Positions 60,996 to 64,000 of a stretch of 64,000 nt of DNA are shown in pieces. This DNA is from Niastella koreensis GR20-10 (GTDB lineage: Bacteria; Bacteroidota; Bacteroidia; Chitinophagales; Chitinophagaceae). Position 1 is the stretch's first letter. The number at the start of each line of letters is the position of its first letter. Location of the stretch: contig NC_016609.1 of the NCBI RefSeq assembly GCF_000246855.1, positions 8,940,744-9,004,743 of the forward strand, read 5' to 3'. Under the pieces are notes generated by a model. That model saw only the letters and a list, made by a program, of their open reading frames with translations. It had not been told where the DNA came from and ran no database searches. Both the position numbers and the translations under genes were made by a program.

Positions 60996-61904
60996 ATGGT
61001 AAAAGTTCCTCCTTATTTAAAGCCGGGTGATACAATAGCATTGGTTTGTCCTTCAGGGTATATGTCCTTAGAAAAAGCGCAAACCTGTATCGATGTATTA
61101 AAAGAATGGGGCTATAAGGTAAAAGTGGGCACTACGGTTGGCAGCCATTCCACCAATTACTTCTCAGGTACCGACGAGGAACGATTGATAAATTTTCAAC
61201 AGATCCTCGACGACGATTCCGTGAATGCGGTATTGTGTGCCCGGGGAGGATATGGACTAAGCCGCATCATCGATCACATTAGTTTCAGGAAATTTAAGAA
61301 ACACCCTAAATGGATAATAGGGTTTAGCGATATAACCGTTCTGCTTTCCCATATTTATACAAATTTTGAGATTGCTACCATGCACGCACCAATGGCCGGC
61401 GCCTTTAACAACGATGGTTACAGGAACGGGTATGTGCAATCGTTGAAAAACGTGATGGAAGGCAAAAATATTAAGTATGAAGTGCCCGGCCATGAGTTTA
61501 ACCGGAAGGGTGAGGGTATTGGCGAACTGGTTGGGGGTAACCTGGCCATGCTGGCGCATATGGTGGGTACGCCTTCCGATATAAAAACAAAGGGAAGAAT
61601 ATTGTTCCTGGAAGATGTGGGCGAATACCTGTACAATATCGATCGGATGATGCATCAGTTAAAACGCAGCGGCAAGCTCGACAAACTGGCAGGACTGATC
61701 ATCGGCGGGTTTAGCGATACCAAGGATACCGAGCGGCCATTCGGGCAAAATGTATATGAGATCATTCGAGATATAGTGAAGGAGTACGATTATCCGGTTT
61801 GTTTTGGTTTTCCCGTGAGTCATGAAAAAGAGAACTATGCGCTGAAAGTGGGGGTTGGTTATAAATTGAAGGTGGGGAAGTCGAAGACGGTGTTGATAGG
61901 TTGA
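60996..61904 (+). CDS. LD-carboxypeptidase (S66 family), cytosolic paralogue
   Basis: 302 residues with the same motifs as the neighbour: PPYLKPGDTIALVCPSGYMS, ARGGYGLSRIIDHISF, nucleophile Ser111 in IIGFSDITVLLSH, LFLEDVGEYLYNIDRMMH and FPVSHEKENYALKVGVGYKL. No leader sequence, so it is probably cytosolic, as in murein recycling. Its TGA stop overlaps the first unit of an 8-bp tandem repeat at 61901-61972. Confidence 0.92.
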   Translation: MVKVPPYLKPGDTIALVCPSGYMSLEKAQTCIDVLKEWGYKVKVGTTVGSHSTNYFSGTDEERLINFQQILDDDSVNAVLCARGGYGLSRIIDHISFRKFKKHPKWIIGFSDITVLLSHIYTNFEIATMHAPMAGAFNNDGYRNGYVQSLKNVMEGKNIKYEVPGHEFNRKGEGIGELVGGNLAMLAHMVGTPSDIKTKGRILFLEDVGEYLYNIDRMMHQLKRSGKLDKLAGLIIGGFSDTKDTERPFGQNVYEIIRDIVKEYDYPVCFGFPVSHEKENYALKVGVGYKLKVGKSKTVLIG

Positions 61905-61972
61905 CACGTTGACACGTTGACTCGTTGACACGTTAACAAGTTGACGGGTTGACCAGTGAACGAGTTGACCAG
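61901..61972 (+). repeat. 8-bp tandem repeat TTGACACG, nine units
   Basis: Nine adjoining 8-mers: TTGACACG (units 1, 2, 4), TTGACTCG, TTAACAAG, TTGACGGG, TTGACCAG (twice) and TGAACGAG. The first unit contains the stop codon of the preceding gene. Confidence 0.9.
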
Positions 61973-61988
61973 GAAGTTGATAGAGTAG

Positions 61989-62483
61989 ATGGGGAAGGAA
62001 GGCCGCGTTGGGGTGTATTGCTTGCTCCGCCAGCTGGCGCTGCCCCTCCTGGTAGGAACTGCCCGGATTATTCAGGGAATGCTCAATGACAAACCGGTGG
62101 GCTTCCTGATCATACAAATGATCTTCCTGCTGATTGTTTGCTCAATTGTAATGCGAAAACTTTCCCGGAAAGCATTCATGTTTAAAAAGGCCGACTATGC
62201 CAGTGGAGTAAGACAGCATATGAATATGCTATATGAAGATAAAGTAGTGAGTGATTTTGCCACCAGGGGCTATGAGGCCATCAACGGTTTTTCCGATGGA
62301 CTGATGCTGATCGGATTATTTGGTACGCTTCCATTTTGGGAACATATGAATGGAAAAGTAAGCAACTTTATGGCAGACCTGAGTTTTGATTTTACCTACA
62401 ATGCCAGCCACGGTGGCGATGGAAGTGGTTGTGGCAGCAACGTTCAATATTCAACATTACAAAAAAGGTGCGCCCCGCCATGA
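61989..62483 (+). CDS. Small membrane protein, possibly a fragment
   Basis: The open frame is 164 codons; a start at ATG 62079 (MLNDKPVG) is likelier than 61989, because the first part is GC-rich repeat-like sequence with a perfect palindrome CGCCAGCTGGCG at 62028-62039. That gives about 134 residues with one clear membrane span (PVGFLIIQMIFLLIVCSIVM), a soluble part and a Gly/Cys tail (GGDGSGCGS). The tail recalls TIGR04222-type membrane proteins, of which this could be a remnant, but the family is not recognised. Terminator-like sequence follows at about 62467-62497. Confidence 0.45.
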   Translation: MGKEGRVGVYCLLRQLALPLLVGTARIIQGMLNDKPVGFLIIQMIFLLIVCSIVMRKLSRKAFMFKKADYASGVRQHMNMLYEDKVVSDFATRGYEAINGFSDGLMLIGLFGTLPFWEHMNGKVSNFMADLSFDFTYNASHGGDGSGCGSNVQYSTLQKRCAPP

Positions 62484-62558
62484 TGGGACACACCCTTTAT
62501 TCGTCAACTGTTCCAAGCTATAATTTTCTCCTGTGCTGCTGTTGAATGAAAGATTAGA

Positions 62559-62585
62559 TTGCTTCCATAAAGTTCTATAATTTTG
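62559..62585 (+). promoter_or_regulatory. Promoter TTG-N16-TAATTTTG of oxyR
   Basis: TTG at 62559-62561 and TAATTTTG at 62578-62585. The ATG lies at 62636, leaving a leader of about 45 bases that contains the second arm of the operator. Confidence 0.6.
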
Positions 62586-62618
62586 GCGCATAAGTCAAAT
62601 TGATTGATATTATAGAAC
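62572..62618. promoter_or_regulatory. Candidate OxyR autoregulatory operator
   Basis: Perfect 9-bp inverted repeat: GTTCTATAA at 62572-62580 and TTATAGAAC at 62610-62618, 29 bases apart, on either side of the -7 box and expected transcription start. The CTAT/ATAG cores match the ATAG elements bound by OxyR in proteobacteria. Confidence 0.6.
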
Positions 62619-62635
62619 CATAGAGAAAATCTATT

Positions 62636-63571
62636 ATGACCTTTGTACAGTTGGAATACGTGGTAGCAGTAGACACTTACCGGCATTTTGCCACCGCTGC
62701 CGAGCATTGTTTTGTTACCCAGCCTACCTTAAGCATGCAGGTGCAAAAGCTGGAAGAAGAATTGGGCGTAAAACTCTTCGATCGTAGTAAACAACCTGTT
62801 GTGCCTACCGAAATAGGCGTGGAGATCATTGAGCAGGCACGCCGCATTTTGTCGGAAAAGAACGTGATCAACGAAATGGTGCAAGCCAAAAAGGGTATTC
62901 TTACCGGCGAGCTACGCATTGGTATTATACCCACCCTGGCCCCTTATTTACTCCCGCTGTTCATTCAGAGTTTCTACAAAAAATACCCGCATATAAAACT
63001 GGTGGTACAGGAACTGATGACGGAGTACATTGTTACCCGCCTGCGTGAAGGCCGCATCGATGTGGGCATTCTGGTAACGCCGCTGCAGGAAAACGGTATC
63101 AAGGAGCATGTGTTGTTTTATGAAGAGTTGCTGGCCTATGTGTCGCGCAAGAATACAGCGTATAAAAAAACATATGTGTTGCCACAGGACATCGACCCCG
63201 AGAAATTATGGTTGCTGGAAGAAGGGCATTGTTTTCGCTCACAAATTGTAAACCTGTGCGAACTACGCCGGGCCAGTGAAATGGGCACCCATTTCGAATA
63301 CGAGGCCGGCAGTATTGAAACCCTGCGCCGGATGGTGGAACTAAACGATGGCATTACTATTCTGCCCGAACTTACTACGCTCGATATGACTGCCCGTCAG
63401 CTGCAACTCATCAGGCATTTTAAAAAGCCCGCGCCCATGCGCGAGGTGAGCATTGTAGTGCACCGTGATTTTGTAAAAAAGCGCCTGATAGAAGCGCTGA
63501 AAGAAGAGATCATAAACGCGATCCCTGATAAGATAAAGTTGAATAAGGACCTTAACGTGGTACCTATATAG
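62636..63571 (+). CDS. oxyR: Hydrogen peroxide sensor OxyR (LysR family)
   Basis: 311 residues. The N-terminal LysR helix-turn-helix is at about 1-60 (MTFVQLEYVVAVDTYRHFATAAEHCFVTQPTLSMQVQKLEEELG), then the linker helix and a type 2 periplasmic-binding-like domain from about 90. The redox motif LLEEGHCFRSQIVNLCE puts cysteines at residues 199 and 208, the positions and spacing of the E. coli OxyR pair (Cys199-Cys208). The ITILPE stretch near 250 is also typical. Peroxide oxidises this pair and activates transcription. No catalase or peroxidase gene lies beside it in the window. A symmetric operator overlaps its promoter. Confidence 0.95.
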   Translation: MTFVQLEYVVAVDTYRHFATAAEHCFVTQPTLSMQVQKLEEELGVKLFDRSKQPVVPTEIGVEIIEQARRILSEKNVINEMVQAKKGILTGELRIGIIPTLAPYLLPLFIQSFYKKYPHIKLVVQELMTEYIVTRLREGRIDVGILVTPLQENGIKEHVLFYEELLAYVSRKNTAYKKTYVLPQDIDPEKLWLLEEGHCFRSQIVNLCELRRASEMGTHFEYEAGSIETLRRMVELNDGITILPELTTLDMTARQLQLIRHFKKPAPMREVSIVVHRDFVKKRLIEALKEEIINAIPDKIKLNKDLNVVPI

Positions 63572-63665
63572 CCGAAAAATGTCGAATATCGAATATCCAA
63601 TGTCCAATGTTGAAGTGTAAAACATGTATTTACTTCGACATTCGATTTTCAACATTCAATATTCA

Positions 63666-64000
63666 TCATTTCAACAGTGAATCAAGCTTCTGCTTATAAA
63701 CCGGGAAAGTTGGCAGGTCGTTATGATGTCCGCCATCAATGGTAACAAATACATCCTGCGGCTTTAAATATTGCTTTAGCCGGTTGCAATTGCGAATGGG
63801 AATGGTGTTGTCGCTGGTGCCATGAAAAATCACTACCGGGTTGGTGATCTCCTGCAGGTATTGCCAGGTAGGAATTTTAAACTTAATCATATTGTTTACC
63901 GGGTAAACAGGCAGCCAGTTACCAATAAGGGAAGGAAAGCTGTAATACGGCGATTCCAGGATCAATGTTTTACAATCGCGCAGGGTGGCCAGCTGGGCGG
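63666..64000 (-). CDS. Alpha/beta hydrolase, 3' part only (runs off the window)
   Basis: The frame continues to the window edge; its start lies beyond 64000. Readable residues include AQLATLRDCKTLILESPYYS, then FPSLIGNWLPVYPVNN, NPVVIFHGTSDNTIPIRNCN and VTIDGGHHNDLPTFPVY. The HGTSDNTIP loop holds the catalytic Asp, and GGHHN holds the catalytic His, of the alpha/beta hydrolase fold (BAAT/dienelactone-like). The nucleophile must be upstream, outside the window. The 94-base gap after oxyR is AATGTCGAATATCGAATATCC-type repeat. Confidence 0.8.
   Translation of the reverse strand, partial: AQLATLRDCKTLILESPYYSFPSLIGNWLPVYPVNNMIKFKIPTWQYLQEITNPVVIFHGTSDNTIPIRNCNRLKQYLKPQDVFVTIDGGHHNDLPTFPVYKQKLDSLLK

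Overview
The window is chromosomal DNA of a Bacteroidota bacterium, most likely a member of the Chitinophagaceae (Niastella/Chitinophaga-like). Four things point there. The division cluster has the Bacteroidota order mraZ-rsmH-ftsL-ftsI-murE-mraY-murD-ftsW-murG-murC-ftsQ-ftsA-ftsZ. Type IX secretion genes are present (a PorP/SprF protein and two giant proteins with gliding-motility-type C-terminal domains). Several genes have TAnnTTTG -7 promoter boxes. Many intergenic gaps hold low-complexity 'anagram' repeats. No tRNA, rRNA, CRISPR array, transposase or phage gene was seen.

Layout. 0.3-4.5 kb: a CvpA-CAP fusion, a tiny lipoprotein-like membrane protein, proB-proA for proline synthesis, a decayed AraC-type regulator and a His/Asp-rich lipoprotein. 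4.6-5.5 kb: a gap with the wreck of a GH31 N-terminal domain. 5.5-10.3 kb: two aldo/keto reductases around a secreted GH2-like protein that has lost the usual acid/base motif. 10.6-19.4 kb (minus strand): two paralogous ~1,220-residue secreted proteins on either side of a PorP/SprF protein, a type IX secretion module. 19.6-28.1 kb: recG, a DUF4136 lipoprotein, an outer-membrane barrel, a YqgE protein, an orphan histidine kinase, queA and a DUF3052-like protein. 28.1-28.7 kb: a regulatory gap with a cluster of DnaA-box-like 9-mers and MraZ-like repeats.

28.7-45.7 kb is the dcw cluster, all on the plus strand and closed by a strong terminator behind ftsZ. It makes the lipid-linked peptidoglycan precursor (murE, mraY, murD, murG, murC; murF and ddl are not here) and the division machine (ftsL, ftsI, ftsW, ftsQ, ftsA, ftsZ). 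The DNPR motif in MurE suggests meso-diaminopimelate peptidoglycan. 46-53 kb: an SDR39U1-type epimerase, an ABC transporter pair, a metzincin-like protease, a fused beta-oxidation enzyme and a glycerate kinase. 53.6-59.6 kb (minus): a beta-hydroxyacid dehydrogenase, metG, a secreted protein of unknown function, and an ECF sigma factor with a large membrane-anchored partner. 59.7-64 kb: two tandem LD-carboxypeptidases, a small membrane protein, oxyR with a symmetric promoter operator, and the 3' part of an alpha/beta hydrolase running off the end.

Most notable: (1) the DnaA-box cluster and MraZ-like repeats upstream of mraZ; (2) a composite ~200-bp repeat, present in inverted copies at two convergent gene junctions (10.4 and 53.5 kb) and acting as a two-way terminator; (3) a 9-bp inverted repeat around the oxyR promoter, with the OxyR cysteines at 199 and 208; (4) recG, whose conserved N-terminus has no ATG/GTG/TTG but has an ATC exactly where leaderless ATG starts sit after the -7 box in proB and the epimerase gene; (5) hairpin elements inserted in frame into ftsW and murG; (6) the GH2-like putative pseudoenzyme.
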